Positions 8,561-18,445 of a stretch of DNA of 43,635 nucleotides are shown here, piece by piece. The DNA lies in the NCBI RefSeq assembly GCF_000239155.1, contig NZ_AGVX02000114.1, positions 1 to 43,635 on the forward strand, in the 5' to 3' direction. A program made the translations under genes and the position numbers. The notes under the pieces were generated by a model. It saw nothing but the letters and a program-made list of their open reading frames with translations. It searched no databases and was not told where the DNA came from. Positions within the stretch are counted from its first letter, which is position 1. Every line of letters starts with the position of its first letter. Source of the DNA: Actinoalloteichus spitiensis RMV-1378. Its GTDB lineage: Bacteria > Actinomycetota > Actinomycetes > Mycobacteriales > Pseudonocardiaceae.

Positions 8561-9115
8561 CTACTCCGGGGAGGCGTCTCGTGCCTGGCGGATCTGGGCG
8601 GCGACCGCCGTCGCCACCTCGGTGACGGCCCCGGCGTCGGTGCCCGGCTCCGGCCGGACCTGCAACAGCACGCCGTCCCGGCCCGGCATCCTCCGCTGGA
8701 CGAACCAGGCTCCCCCGCCGGGGAGTTCCCGGTGGTGCCGGGACTGGATGGAGCCGGTCACCCGCTTGTGGACGATCTCCGGCAGCCGCCCCGGCTGCTC
8801 GAGGCCGTACCGGCGGGGCGCCCGGTCGCTGAGGACCTGCACGTCCTCCGCCGGCTCCTCGGCCACCGACTCGACCACCGTCAGGACACCGTCCCGCCAG
8901 GTCGCCTTGCTGATCAGGTGCCAGCCGACCCGCCGGTGGCCCACCTCCACGTCAGGGAGCCACAGGCCCAGTGGAGTCGCGAGGACGACCCCGCCCAGAC
9001 CCGTCGACGCGGAGGCGAGCACGCGTTCGTCCCCCTCGAGCGTGCCCTCGAAGCCGTCGGGCACGGGCTCCCGCCCGGCCAGCCGCTCGGTGAACTGCTT
9101 CCACCAGCCCGTCAC
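8561..9115 (-). CDS. conserved hypothetical protein overlapping the end of dnaG
   Basis: 184 residues, beginning TGWWKQFTERLAG after the initiator. The GTG start shares the bases GTGA with the dnaG stop, and a GGGAGGA site sits inside the last dnaG codons, so translation is probably coupled. There are no membrane segments and no signal peptide. Repeated short beta-strand patterns with Gly and Trp (GLGGVVLATPLGLWLPD, VGWHLISKATWRDGVLTVVE) suggest a PH-like barrel of the kind seen in bacterial PH-domain proteins. I do not recognise a named family. The function is unknown; its only context is co-expression with primase. Confidence 0.78.
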   Translation of the reverse strand: MTGWWKQFTERLAGREPVPDGFEGTLEGDERVLASASTGLGGVVLATPLGLWLPDVEVGHRRVGWHLISKATWRDGVLTVVESVAEEPAEDVQVLSDRAPRRYGLEQPGRLPEIVHKRVTGSIQSRHHRELPGGGAWFVQRRMPGRDGVLLQVRPEPGTDAGAVTEVATAVAAQIRQARDASPE

Positions 9116-11019
9116 ACCAGTCCTCCCATGGCAGACTGCTCCCGCAACGCCTTCCGGTACTCCTCCAGGCTCACCAGGTCCCCGAACAGGGCCCGGTACT
9201 CGTCGGCGTCCTGGGTGGGCGACATCCGCTGGAGCCTCGACTTCAGGTCGGCGATCTGGCTGGCCACCACGAACTCCCGCATCGCGGCGAGGATGCTGGA
9301 CACGTAGCGGGGATCGGACTCGGACCGCGACCGCAGCGACTCCACCGACAACTCGGTCAGCAACGACCGGAGCGAGTCGTGCGCGCACTCCCGGCCCACC
9401 GCGTCCACCAGCGACGACCCCGACAACCCGCAGGAGGCGCCGCCGGCGGCGATGACCGCGCGGTGCAGTGCCACGTAGGCGGGGTGGGTGAAGGCGCTCT
9501 CGTCCAGCGTGTCGTACACCGGACCGGCCAGTGCGGGGAGCTGCAGCGCGATCTTCAGCGCCTCCCGCTGCACGTGCAGCGCGGGGTCGCGGGGATCGGG
9601 GCGGGGAGGCGCGTCGACGTCCACGGCCAGGCTGCCCTGGTTCGGGTCGGTCGCCCGTGCCCGTCGGGGACGTGGGGCCTCCACCTTCCCGCCGGCGCTC
9701 TCCCGCACCCGCCGCACCACCGTCTGCTCCTCCGGCCAACCGACCCAGCCGGCCAACCGGGGCGCGTAGCGCTCCCGGAGCGCCTGGTCCTTGATCCTGG
9801 CGACCAGCGGAACGGTGCGCCGCAGCGCCTCCACCTGCCCCTCGGCGGTGTCCAGGTCGTACTCCTCCAACACCGCCCTGATCGCGAACTCGAAGAGGGG
9901 TGTGCGCTGGGCGACCAGGTCCCGGACCGCCGCGTCGCCCTTGTCCTGCCGGAGCTCGCACGGGTCCATGCCCTCCGGCGCCACCGCGATGTAGGTCTGG
10001 GTGGTGAACCGCTGGTCCTCGTCGAAGGCGCGCAGCGCGGCCTTCTTCCCCGCCTCGTCGCCGTCGAAGGTGTAGATCACCTCACCCCGGAAGGCGTCGT
10101 CGTCCATCAACAGCCTGCGGAGCACCGCGATGTGGTCCTCACCGAAGGCCGTCCCGCAGGAGGCCACCGCCGTGGGCACTCCCGCCAGGTGCATGGCCAT
10201 CACGTCGGTGTAGCCCTCCACCACGACGGCCTGCCGCCGGCGGGCGATCTCCCGGCGGGCCAGGTCGAGGCCGAAGAGCACCTGCGACTTCTTGTAGATC
10301 GGGCTCTCGGAGGTGTTGACGTACTTCGCCTGGATCGGGTCCTCGTCGAAGATCCGGCGGGCGCCGAACCCGACGACGTCCCCGGAGATCTCCCGGATCG
10401 GCCACAACAACCGGCGGTGGAACCGGTCGATGGGGCCACGCCGGCCCTCGCGGGAGAGTTGCGCCTTGTACAGCTCCTCCAGCGCGAAACCCCGGCCGAG
10501 CAGGTGCTTGGTGAGGGTGTCCCACCCGGCCGGGGCGAAACCGCAGCCGAACCGGGTGGCCGCCTCCTCGTCGAAGCCCCGGGTGGCCAGGAACTCGCGG
10601 GCCGCCAGCGCGTCCGGGGTGCGCAACTGCTCCGCGTAGAACTCCGCCGCCGCCCGGTGCGCCTCGATCAGCCGGGACCGCGTCCCCCGGTCCCGCTGGA
10701 CGGTGGTCCCGCCGCCCTCGTAGGTCAGCCGGTACCCGATGCGGTCCGCCAGCCGCTCGACCGCCTCGACGAAACCGAGGTGGTCGTGCTTCATCAGGAA
10801 GCTGATCGCGTCGCCACCCTCGCCGCAGCCGAAGCAGTGGAAGGTGCCGTGGTTGGGGCGGACGTTGAACGACGGGGTCTTCTCGTCGTGGAAGGGGCAC
10901 AGTCCCTTGAGCGCGCCCGCGCCGGCCCGACGAAGCTCGACGTACTCCCCGATGACCTCGTCGATCCGGCTGCGGTCCCGTACTTCCGCGATGTCGCTGT
11001 CCCGGATCCGTCCCGCCAC
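9112..11019 (-). CDS. dnaG: DNA primase
   Basis: 635 residues. Synthesises RNA primers at the replication fork with the DnaB helicase. The N-terminal zinc-binding domain has Cys41, His44, Cys62 and Cys65 (CPFH and CFGCGEGG). The RNA polymerase core follows, with TOPRIM motifs VVVEGYTDVMAMH (about 265) and YTFDGDEAGKKAALRAF (about 315). The last ~200 residues form the helicase-interacting region. It starts with GTG 11019 without a strong ribosome site. Such a start right at the conserved MAGRIRDSDI N-terminus is typical of actinobacterial DnaG. The stop overlaps the next gene by 4 nt. In M. tuberculosis dnaG neighbours dgt; here a serpin gene lies between them. Confidence 0.97.
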   Translation of the reverse strand: MAGRIRDSDIAEVRDRSRIDEVIGEYVELRRAGAGALKGLCPFHDEKTPSFNVRPNHGTFHCFGCGEGGDAISFLMKHDHLGFVEAVERLADRIGYRLTYEGGGTTVQRDRGTRSRLIEAHRAAAEFYAEQLRTPDALAAREFLATRGFDEEAATRFGCGFAPAGWDTLTKHLLGRGFALEELYKAQLSREGRRGPIDRFHRRLLWPIREISGDVVGFGARRIFDEDPIQAKYVNTSESPIYKKSQVLFGLDLARREIARRRQAVVVEGYTDVMAMHLAGVPTAVASCGTAFGEDHIAVLRRLLMDDDAFRGEVIYTFDGDEAGKKAALRAFDEDQRFTTQTYIAVAPEGMDPCELRQDKGDAAVRDLVAQRTPLFEFAIRAVLEEYDLDTAEGQVEALRRTVPLVARIKDQALRERYAPRLAGWVGWPEEQTVVRRVRESAGGKVEAPRPRRARATDPNQGSLAVDVDAPPRPDPRDPALHVQREALKIALQLPALAGPVYDTLDESAFTHPAYVALHRAVIAAGGASCGLSGSSLVDAVGRECAHDSLRSLLTELSVESLRSRSESDPRYVSSILAAMREFVVASQIADLKSRLQRMSPTQDADEYRALFGDLVSLEEYRKALREQSAMGGLV

Positions 11020-11040
11020 GCCCCGAGTCTAGGGACACCC

Positions 11041-11096
11041 CCGAGCGATCCGCTCGGAGGTCCGCCCGGCGGCCCCCACGGCCCCTCGCCGGGGCC
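11041..11096 (-). terminator. tandem hairpins downstream of the serpin gene
   Basis: Two small perfect hairpins lie between the serpin stop and dnaG. One is GGCCCC (11080-11085), loop TCGCC, GGGGCC (11091-11096), which is the nearer to the serpin stop. The other is CCGAGCG (11041-11047), loop ATC, CGCTCGG (11051-11057). Together they are a reasonable intrinsic terminator for serpin transcription, without a T-tract. Confidence 0.5.
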
Positions 11097-11103
11097 CCGC
11101 CCG

Positions 11104-12225
11104 TCACCGACCGGGGTCGGCCACCCTCGCCAGGAAGTACACCTCCCCGCTGCGGCGGTGCCGCACGAGCAGCAGGAAGGGCCGGTCCAGGCGGACGACC
11201 ACCGGGCGTGAGGGAGGCGCGGCGGCGGTGAGGGAGACCACGGCGGCCGTGGCGGCGGCGCCCTCCAGGCCCTGTTCGTCGACCCGCAGCACCGCCTCGT
11301 GCACCACCGAGGACAGCAACACCCGCCGGGACGCGCTGATCCCGCTCAGATCGGCGTCCGGGGTGAAGACGGTGTTCACCCCCAACGCCCCGAGCGGTTC
11401 CTGGAGCTCGGCCCGGCCGGAGACCCGCAGCCGGGGCAGGAACAGGTCCACCTGCGTGGACCGCATCGAGTCGAGCAACCGCCCCAGGGTCCACGCGTCC
11501 AGGGCGACCTCCGAATCCGGGAGGTCGCCGTCCGGGAGCAACGCGACGGCCTCCACCCCGCCGTGCGCGGGCAGGCTGACCGCCTGCCAGCCGTCCTGGG
11601 CCGCGTGCGGCAGCCGGCCGACCTGCCGCATGGTCGGGACGTCCCGCCGGCCACCAGGCGCGTGGAAGGGCTGGGGGGAGGTCTCGCGCTCGGTGAACCC
11701 GGAGATCCACGACGTCCGCAGGTACAACGCGTTCACGAGGGTGGCGACCGTCCTCGGCTCCACCGCGCCGGGCGCCAGCAGCTCCGGGATGAGGTCACGC
11801 GTGGTCTCCGCCACGTCCTGGTTGATGAGCCGGCGCACGCCGTCGGGGTCGGACGCGAAGTCCGCCGCCCGGACCGCCCCTCCCGGCCAGTCCCCGAGCC
11901 CCTCGACGAAATCCCCCGAGACGTCGATGTCCGGTCGAATCCACAGCGTGTTGCTGAGCGCCAGCACCGGCCGCTCCTGGTGGGTACCGAGGACCTTCAG
12001 CGCGCTCGCCGAGGTGAGGCGTTCCGCGATGCGGTCGACGCTCGCCACTTTGCCGGGGCTCAGCAGGGCCAGCAACTCGTCCCTGGTCCGGCCGTGCGCC
12101 CCGGAGGCGACGAGACCCAGGCCGCTGGTGACCGAGTAGGGGGACCAGCAGAAGGTGGTCGCGGGATCTGGTTCGAGAGCACGCAGCAGGGACAGCGCGA
12201 ATGCGAGATGAGCACGATCATCCAC
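11104..12225 (-). CDS. serpin-family serine protease inhibitor
   Basis: 373 residues, the length of a single serpin domain. Inhibitory serpins trap serine (sometimes cysteine) proteases by a conformational change after cleavage of the reactive loop. Visible hallmarks are the N-terminal helix region NALYLRTSWISGF, the hinge EQGLEGAAATAAVVS before the reactive loop, and RPFLLLVRHRRSGEVYFLARVADP at the C-terminus. Counting 17 residues from the hinge Glu puts P1 near Thr/Leu, which would fit an elastase-like target. P14 is Leu rather than the usual Thr/Ser, so inhibition is not certain. There is no signal peptide, so it is probably cytoplasmic. GTG 12225 is chosen because AGGGAG lies 9 nt upstream and the upstream extension is low-complexity. 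Confidence 0.9.
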   Translation of the reverse strand: MDDRAHLAFALSLLRALEPDPATTFCWSPYSVTSGLGLVASGAHGRTRDELLALLSPGKVASVDRIAERLTSASALKVLGTHQERPVLALSNTLWIRPDIDVSGDFVEGLGDWPGGAVRAADFASDPDGVRRLINQDVAETTRDLIPELLAPGAVEPRTVATLVNALYLRTSWISGFTERETSPQPFHAPGGRRDVPTMRQVGRLPHAAQDGWQAVSLPAHGGVEAVALLPDGDLPDSEVALDAWTLGRLLDSMRSTQVDLFLPRLRVSGRAELQEPLGALGVNTVFTPDADLSGISASRRVLLSSVVHEAVLRVDEQGLEGAAATAAVVSLTAAAPPSRPVVVRLDRPFLLLVRHRRSGEVYFLARVADPGR

Positions 12226-12719
12226 CGAGGACAGCTCCCTGGTCGAGGGTTTCCGGCCGCCGACACGTCCCGCGACCGGGCTGTTCGCCAACCTACCGCC
12301 GGCGCGGGGTGTCGCGGGGCGCCGAGGAGGGCCGACGCGGACCGGGACCGACGACGGGGTCAGCCTGGTGCGGGGGTGCCCCGGCCACGCGGGGCGAAAC
12401 CGGCCCCGGGTCCCTCGGGCGGGCTCCGCCGGGCGGCAGCCGCGAGGCGACCCGTGACCCCGGGGTGCATACCGGGGTCGTGTGTTCACCCCCGCCGACA
12501 CCCAGGCCGCCTCCACCCGGGAGACGCTGGTCGTCGACCGTCCGCCGGTCGCGGCGCTGGCACCGCCCGGCCTCGGTGGCCTCGCCCCGGTCTGGACGAG
12601 CTCGGGGCGGTGGTCGTGCCCCTGTCACCGCTCGCCGCTCCCCCGGTCCTGCCAGGCCGGGTGCCCCCGCTCCTGGTCAGGAGCCACGCGAAGGACGACG
12701 GGACCGTCCCCGACGCGCC
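12226..12719. other. intergenic region between serpin and dgt
   Basis: About 500 nt, very GC-rich, upstream of the serpin and downstream of dgt. It must hold the serpin promoter, but I could not assign boxes with confidence. Open frames here are anti-sense or out-of-frame artefacts with Arg/Pro-rich translations and no ribosome site. Confidence 0.5.
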
Positions 12720-12739
12720 CCGCCCGCTGGGACGGGCGG
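12720..12739 (-). terminator. hairpin terminator after dgt
   Basis: CCGCCCG (12720-12726), six-base loop, CGGGCGG (12733-12739), 20 nt past the dgt stop on the minus strand. It is a perfect 7-bp stem without a T-tract. Confidence 0.5.
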
Positions 12740-12759
12740 ACGGGATCGACGGGCCCCGG

Positions 12760-14061
12760 TCAGCCCCCGGATCCTCGCCGAGGTACCAGCTCGCCGTGCC
12801 ACCGGCGGGCCTGCGCGTCGGTGAGGCAGGCGACCTGGTCGATGACCACCCGCAGCCGCCCCGTGTCGTCCGGGGCCCGGAGCCAGGCTGGCAGGAAGGC
12901 CGGATCGAGCGCGTCCGGCGCCCGGTCCAGCAGCGCCCCGACCAGTTCGGCCAGCAGCTCCCGCTGCCCCGCCTGCGCCGCGAGACGACGCGGATCGCTC
13001 ATGACGTAGCGGACCGCCAGGGACTTCAACACCGCCACCTCGGCCGCCACCTCCGCCGGGACGACCAGCTCGGCGGCGTACCGGACGAGCGGCCCGGGAC
13101 CGAACTTGTGCCGGGTGCCCGCGATCGCCGCCGAGGCGAACCGTCCGACGAGTTCACTGGTCAGGCGCTTCAACGCCACCTGGGCTCGCAGGCCACCGTC
13201 GTACTCCAGGACATCGGCGACCACGGGCAGCCGAGCGAGGCGAGCGGCGGCGGTCTCCAGCTCGGCGACCCCGTCCACGGAGAAGTTCGCGGCCGCGAGT
13301 TCGGCAAGGGCGCGCCGCTCCACGGCGTCGGTGAGGACGCGCAGCGAGATCCGCCCGGCCACCACGCCGTCCTCGACGTCGTGCACCGAGTAGGCGACGT
13401 CGTCGGCCCAGTCCATCACCTGCGCCTCCAGGCAGCGCGGCGGGTCGGCCTCCCCCGGGGAGGAGCCGGCTCCGCTGACCGGAGCCCCGTCCCGCACCCA
13501 GTCGAAGACCGCCTGGTCCTCGGCGTACACGCCGAACTTCCGCTGCCCGGCACGTCGCGGCCACGGGTACTTGACCGTGGCGTCCAGGGAGGCCCTGGTG
13601 AGGTTCAGACCGGCCACCCGCTGCTCGGCGTCGATCGACTTCGGTTCCAGCCGCGTCAGGATGCGCAGCGTCTGCGCATTGCCCTCGAACCCCCCGCAGG
13701 AGGCGGCCAGCTCGTTCAACGCCTGCTCACCGTTGTGGCCGAACGGTGGATGGCCGATGTCGTGGGCGAGTCCGGCGGTGTCCACCACGTCGGGGTCACA
13801 CCCCAGCTCGGCGCCGATGCCCCGGCCGATCTGCGCGACCTCCAGCGAGTGGGTGAGCCGGGTGCGGGGCACGTCTCCCTCGTCCGGCCCCACCACCTGC
13901 GTCTTACCCGCGAGACGGCGCAGGGCGGCGGAGTGCAGCACCCGGGCGCGGTCCCGGGCGAACGGGCTGCGCTGTTCGCCGTGCACGCCGGGCAGGGCGG
14001 CTTGCTTGGGCTGCTCGGGGAGCAGCCGGGCCACGTCGTGCTCACGGTACCGCTGGTTCAT
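12760..14061 (-). CDS. dgt: deoxyguanosinetriphosphate triphosphohydrolase-like protein (HD domain)
   Basis: 433 residues. Family members hydrolyse dGTP or other dNTPs to nucleoside and triphosphate, adjusting nucleotide pools. The HD-domain metal ligands are visible: His71 in THSLEV, His100-Asp101 in [14 protein letters not shown], with further His104 and His109. The N-terminal region [26 protein letters not shown] is the family's signature. ATG 14061 gives a start close to conserved sequence. In many actinobacteria dgt stands directly upstream of dnaG; the pair is retained here but split by the serpin. The terminator after the stop suggests separate transcription. Confidence 0.95.
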   Translation of the reverse strand: MNQRYREHDVARLLPEQPKQAALPGVHGEQRSPFARDRARVLHSAALRRLAGKTQVVGPDEGDVPRTRLTHSLEVAQIGRGIGAELGCDPDVVDTAGLAHDIGHPPFGHNGEQALNELAASCGGFEGNAQTLRILTRLEPKSIDAEQRVAGLNLTRASLDATVKYPWPRRAGQRKFGVYAEDQAVFDWVRDGAPVSGAGSSPGEADPPRCLEAQVMDWADDVAYSVHDVEDGVVAGRISLRVLTDAVERRALAELAAANFSVDGVAELETAAARLARLPVVADVLEYDGGLRAQVALKRLTSELVGRFASAAIAGTRHKFGPGPLVRYAAELVVPAEVAAEVAVLKSLAVRYVMSDPRRLAAQAGQRELLAELVGALLDRAPDALDPAFLPAWLRAPDDTGRLRVVIDQVACLTDAQARRWHGELVPRRGSGG

Positions 14062-14247
14062 CGGGGCAAGCCTACGGCCTGCCGCTGCCCGGGCGGTGTG
14101 AGCGTGCCCCCATCGGCGCCCGCGATCCGGGGTCCGACCTGCGGATCTTCGAGGGTACCGCCGCGCCGCGCCGCACCCCGGGCCGCCTCACCCCCTGGCC
14201 CCGGCCGTGCCGCCACCCCCGTGGTCGGTGCCCCGCGCCCCGCGACG

Positions 14248-14276
14248 AACGGGCCGGCCCTCAGCCCAGGCCCGTT
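14248..14276 (-). terminator. hairpin overlapping the stop of the YdcF-like gene
   Basis: AACGGGCC (14248-14255) pairs with GGCCCGTT (14269-14276). The 13-nt loop contains the stop codon of the leftward gene, so the stem takes in its last codons. The AA/TT ends give a slightly more classical intrinsic-terminator look than other hairpins here. Confidence 0.5.
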
Positions 14277-14917
14277 TGCGCGTCCACCGCCACCGGGGCG
14301 TGCGTGGCGCGGTAGTGCAACAACGCGGCCGTCTCGCGGATGATGTACCGGGCCTGCCGCTCCCGGGTCTGCACGATGGGACCCCGCCGGGTGGGTGAGG
14401 CGCTGGCGTCCAGTCCGGCGTCCCTGGCCATCGTGACCGCCCGCAGCGAGTGCCAGGGATCGCTGACGATCACCGCGCTCCGCCACCCCTGGCGCTCGGC
14501 CTCCTCGGCGGCCGCCCGGACGCTGCCGAGGGTGTCGCTGCCCTCCCCGACCGGGACGATGGCCGCCTCGGGAACTCCTCGGTCGACCAGCCAGTTCCGG
14601 CCCGCCTCCGCCTCGGTGTACACGTCGCCGGCTCGGCTTCCCCCCACGGTGAGGACCCGGTCGGCGACGCCGTCCGCGTAGAGCTGCGCGGTGTGCTCGA
14701 GGCGGGCTTCCAGGACGGCGGAGGGACGGCCGTTGTACTGCGCGGCGCCCAGCACGATGACGACGTCCGCCGGTCCCCGGTCGTCGTCGCGGGCGACCTG
14801 CCAGACGCGGAAAAGGGTGCCGCCGACCACGAGCAGGCCCATCAGGAGAACACCGATCACGGTCCTGGTGAACAGACGTCGAAGCCGGGAGCCACGGGAG
14901 GACGGAGTGGCGACCAC
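14261..14917 (-). CDS. YdcF/SanA/ElyC family (DUF218) membrane protein
   Basis: 218 residues. One membrane segment near the N-terminus (about residues 15-37, TVIGVLLMGLLVVGGTLF) is followed by an extracytoplasmic DUF218 domain. Family motifs seen are ADVVIVLGAAQYNGRPS, ARLEHTAQLYADG, VGEGSDTLGSVRAAAEEA and AVIVSDPWHSLRAVTMARDAG. Relatives such as SanA and ElyC affect envelope integrity in enterobacteria; the exact activity is unsettled. GTG 14917 is chosen because the protein then begins just before the basic residues that precede the membrane helix. It has no strong ribosome site, and an upstream in-frame start (15028) cannot be excluded. It is transcribed divergently from the FMN reductase. 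Confidence 0.85.
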   Translation of the reverse strand: MVATPSSRGSRLRRLFTRTVIGVLLMGLLVVGGTLFRVWQVARDDDRGPADVVIVLGAAQYNGRPSAVLEARLEHTAQLYADGVADRVLTVGGSRAGDVYTEAEAGRNWLVDRGVPEAAIVPVGEGSDTLGSVRAAAEEAERQGWRSAVIVSDPWHSLRAVTMARDAGLDASASPTRRGPIVQTRERQARYIIRETAALLHYRATHAPVAVDAQTGLG

Positions 14918-15261
14918 GGGAGAATGGTGGCAGAAGGCCCGGCGACGCGCTCGGCCCGTCGATCTTTTGACGCCGTCCTCACCTGCCCGCTCACCGCACC
15001 CGCTCCACCGGCACCGGTCCGAGGGCACCCCCCTCCCGGGGGACGGTCACCGCCACCGACCTCCCACCACGGACCGCCGGGCGCTTCTCCCGATCCGGGC
15101 CCGGCCGGGCGGCGACCGCGGGGGCGGGGCGGCCGGGCGGCGGGGACGCTCGTTCCCCGCCCGTGCTCCGGACCGCGCTCCCGCGCCCCGGGTGAGCGGC
15201 CGCGGTGACGGTCCGGCGCGCGGTCGGCTCGACAACCCGGACGACCCAGTACACCTCGATC
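14918..15261. other. divergent intergenic region
   Basis: About 340 nt between two divergent genes, so it must hold both promoters. No convincing -10/-35 pair was found. It is GC-rich, with short inverted repeats and no credible gene. Confidence 0.45.
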
Positions 15262-15822
15262 ATGTCGCGACACCCCGCCCGAACCCTGCTCCTCATCAGC
15301 GGAAGCACCCGCCGGGGGTCCGTGAACTCCTCCGCCCTGGCCACGGCCGCGTCCACCCTGCCCGAGGGGTGGCAGGCCACCACCTGCTCGGCGCTGGCCG
15401 ACCTGCCGCACTTCACGCCCGACCTCGACGGCGAGGCGATCCCGGGGTCCGTCCGCGACCTCCGCACGGCGGTCCGCGCCGCCGACGCCCTGCTGTTCTC
15501 GACGCCGGAGTACGCGGGAACCCTCCCCGGAGCGTTGAAGAACCTGCTGGAGTGGACGATCGGTGACACCGTCATGACCGGTAAGCCGGTGGCGTGGCTG
15601 AACTGCTCGACCGCGCCAGGACGCGCGGCGGGCACCTACCGGACGCTGCGAACCGTCCTCACCTACACCGCCGCACGCGTCGTCGAGGACGCCTGCCTGG
15701 ACGTGCCGGTGGAACGGCGGCTGATCGGGGCGGACGGCGTGGTCACCGACGCCGACGTCCGGCACCGGATCGGCACCTCGGTGCGCGCGTTGACGACGGC
15801 GGCCACCCGCACCCGGCCCTGA
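15262..15822 (+). CDS. NADPH-dependent FMN reductase family protein
   Basis: 186 residues with a flavodoxin-like fold. Members reduce FMN, quinones, chromate or azo compounds with NAD(P)H. The phosphate-binding loop is LLISGSTRRGSVNSSAL near the N-terminus (about 9-25). The second family motif is STPEYAGTLPGALKNLLEW, the usual flavin-contacting TPEYxxxxPGxLKNxxDW block. It is probably a cytoplasmic dimer. ATG 15262 starts just before the first beta strand and has only a weak ribosome site. The gene is monocistronic: a strong terminator follows 15 nt after the stop. Confidence 0.92.
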   Translation: MSRHPARTLLLISGSTRRGSVNSSALATAASTLPEGWQATTCSALADLPHFTPDLDGEAIPGSVRDLRTAVRAADALLFSTPEYAGTLPGALKNLLEWTIGDTVMTGKPVAWLNCSTAPGRAAGTYRTLRTVLTYTAARVVEDACLDVPVERRLIGADGVVTDADVRHRIGTSVRALTTAATRTRP

Positions 15823-15837
15823 CCGCGCTCACGGCGG

Positions 15838-15875
15838 GTCCGAGCCCGCCTCCGGCGCGGGAGGCGGGCTCGGAC
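15838..15875 (+). terminator. strong hairpin terminator after FMN reductase
   Basis: Perfect 16-bp inverted repeat: GTCCGAGCCCGCCTCC (15838-15853), six-base loop, GGAGGCGGGCTCGGAC (15860-15875). It starts 15 nt after the stop codon. It is the longest perfect stem in the window. No T-tract. Confidence 0.75.
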
Positions 15876-16024
15876 GGCCGCCCGGACCAGGACGCCACCG
15901 GCTTCCCGCCCCCGACACCGGCCGCGCCGACATCGGACCCGGAGCCGCCCACCGCCTGGCCGTGCCGGCGGGTTGGTCCGGTCACCCGCTTGCCCCGGTC
16001 GCCGCCATCCACGAAGGTGCAGCC

Positions 16025-16759
16025 ATGTCAGCAGCGCATCCCACCATCCTCGCCACCTCCGGCGGCCTGCTGCGGGGCCACCGCACCGAACTGGAGTTCG
16101 CGCCGCTCCTGCACCATGCCGTCGACCTCTCGGGTGTGCGCGGCCGCCGGCCCGTGATCTGCCACGTCGGGACCGCCGGCGGTGACCAGCGGTGGTTCAA
16201 CGCGGCCGTGTCGGAGGCCGGCCAGCTCGCCGGGGTCGAGGTCCGGCACCTCAACCTGTTCCCGATGCCGCCGACCGCCGACCTCGACGACTACGTCCGG
16301 TCCTGCGACGTCGTCTGGGTGAACGGCGGGTCCGTGGCCAACCTGCTCGCGGTCTGGCGGGTGCACGGCCTGGACACCGTGTTCCGCCGCGCCTGGGAGT
16401 CCGGCGTCGTCCTCGGCGGCGTGTCCGCCGGGTCGATCTGCTGGTTCCGGGGCGGCACCACCGACTCCTTCGGTCCGGAGCTCCGGATCGTCGACAACGG
16501 ACTGGGCCTGCTCCCCTACGGCAACGGCGTGCACTACGACAGCGAGGCCGCGCGGCGGCCAGCCGTCCATGCCGGGGTGGCCTCGGGCGAGTTGCCGGAC
16601 ACCTACTGCACGGACGACGGCGTGGGCCTGGTGTTCCGCGGCACCGACCTCGTGGAGGCCGTGACCGAGCGCCCGGGCAAGGGCGCCTACCTGGTCACGC
16701 GCGACCGGACGGGCGCCGGGGTGACCGAGCGGCGCATCGAACCCCGCGCCCTGCCCTGA
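16025..16759 (+). CDS. peptidase E-like protein (S51 / class I glutamine amidotransferase-like)
   Basis: 244 residues. Peptidase E hydrolyses Asp-Xaa dipeptides; relatives include cyanophycinase. The nucleophile elbow GGVSAGSICWF (about 138-148) gives the catalytic Ser. The preceding VWVNGGSVANLLAVWR and the initial ILATSGG strand are typical of this group. A His later in NGVHYDSE is a candidate for the catalytic His. ATG 16025 has GAAGG upstream. It lies downstream of the FMN reductase terminator, so it has its own promoter, and it converges on glyS with a nested hairpin between. It is probably cytoplasmic. The substrate is unknown. Confidence 0.87.
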   Translation: MSAAHPTILATSGGLLRGHRTELEFAPLLHHAVDLSGVRGRRPVICHVGTAGGDQRWFNAAVSEAGQLAGVEVRHLNLFPMPPTADLDDYVRSCDVVWVNGGSVANLLAVWRVHGLDTVFRRAWESGVVLGGVSAGSICWFRGGTTDSFGPELRIVDNGLGLLPYGNGVHYDSEAARRPAVHAGVASGELPDTYCTDDGVGLVFRGTDLVEAVTERPGKGAYLVTRDRTGAGVTERRIEPRALP

Positions 16760-16846
16760 GCCGACCGGCACCCGCCCGCCGTGGGGCCGGGGTTCGGAAG
16801 ACCGGCGACCCGCACCGGGCCGAGGTGGGGCGACCAGCCCCGCCCG

Positions 16847-16896
16847 CCCCGGGAGGGCGCCGGCGGCTGATCGCCGCCACGCGACCCCTCCCGGGG
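16847..16896. terminator. nested bidirectional hairpin between convergent genes
   Basis: Outer stem CCCCGGGAGGG (16847-16857) with CCCTCCCGGGG (16886-16896), 11 bp. Inside it is a second perfect hairpin, GGCGGC (16862-16867), loop TGATC, GCCGCC (16873-16878). It sits between the ends of the peptidase gene and glyS and is symmetrical enough to serve both strands. Confidence 0.7.
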
Positions 16897-16907
16897 ACCT
16901 CCGCGTC

Positions 16908-18296
<1,389 letters not shown>

Positions 18297-18375
18297 GGGT
18301 ACTCCAATGACGGTGTGAGCGGTACTGACGCGCGATGCACCAAGAGTAGCGACACCGACCTGGTGGCTCCGCGCG

Positions 18376-18395
18376 CCCCGGGACGGCCCCCGGGG
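18376..18395 (-). terminator. hairpin terminator after sortase gene
   Basis: CCCCGGG (18376-18382), loop ACGGCC, CCCGGGG (18389-18395), downstream of the sortase stop and upstream of glyS. A 7-bp perfect stem separating the two same-strand genes. Confidence 0.5.
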
Positions 18396-18445
18396 ACCAG
18401 GCGACCGGGGGGGGTGTCCGCTGCCGGGCTCACACCGGGTGACCG

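Noticed and set aside
8561-9961. A 466-codon version of the gene after dnaG
   Set aside because: The extra N-terminal part lies inside dnaG out of frame; the GTGA overlap start at 9115 with a good ribosome site is preferred.
11299-14343. Very long plus-strand open frame (1014 codons)
   Set aside because: It runs antisense through the serpin and dgt genes and the gap between them; it is a by-product of high GC and rare stops.
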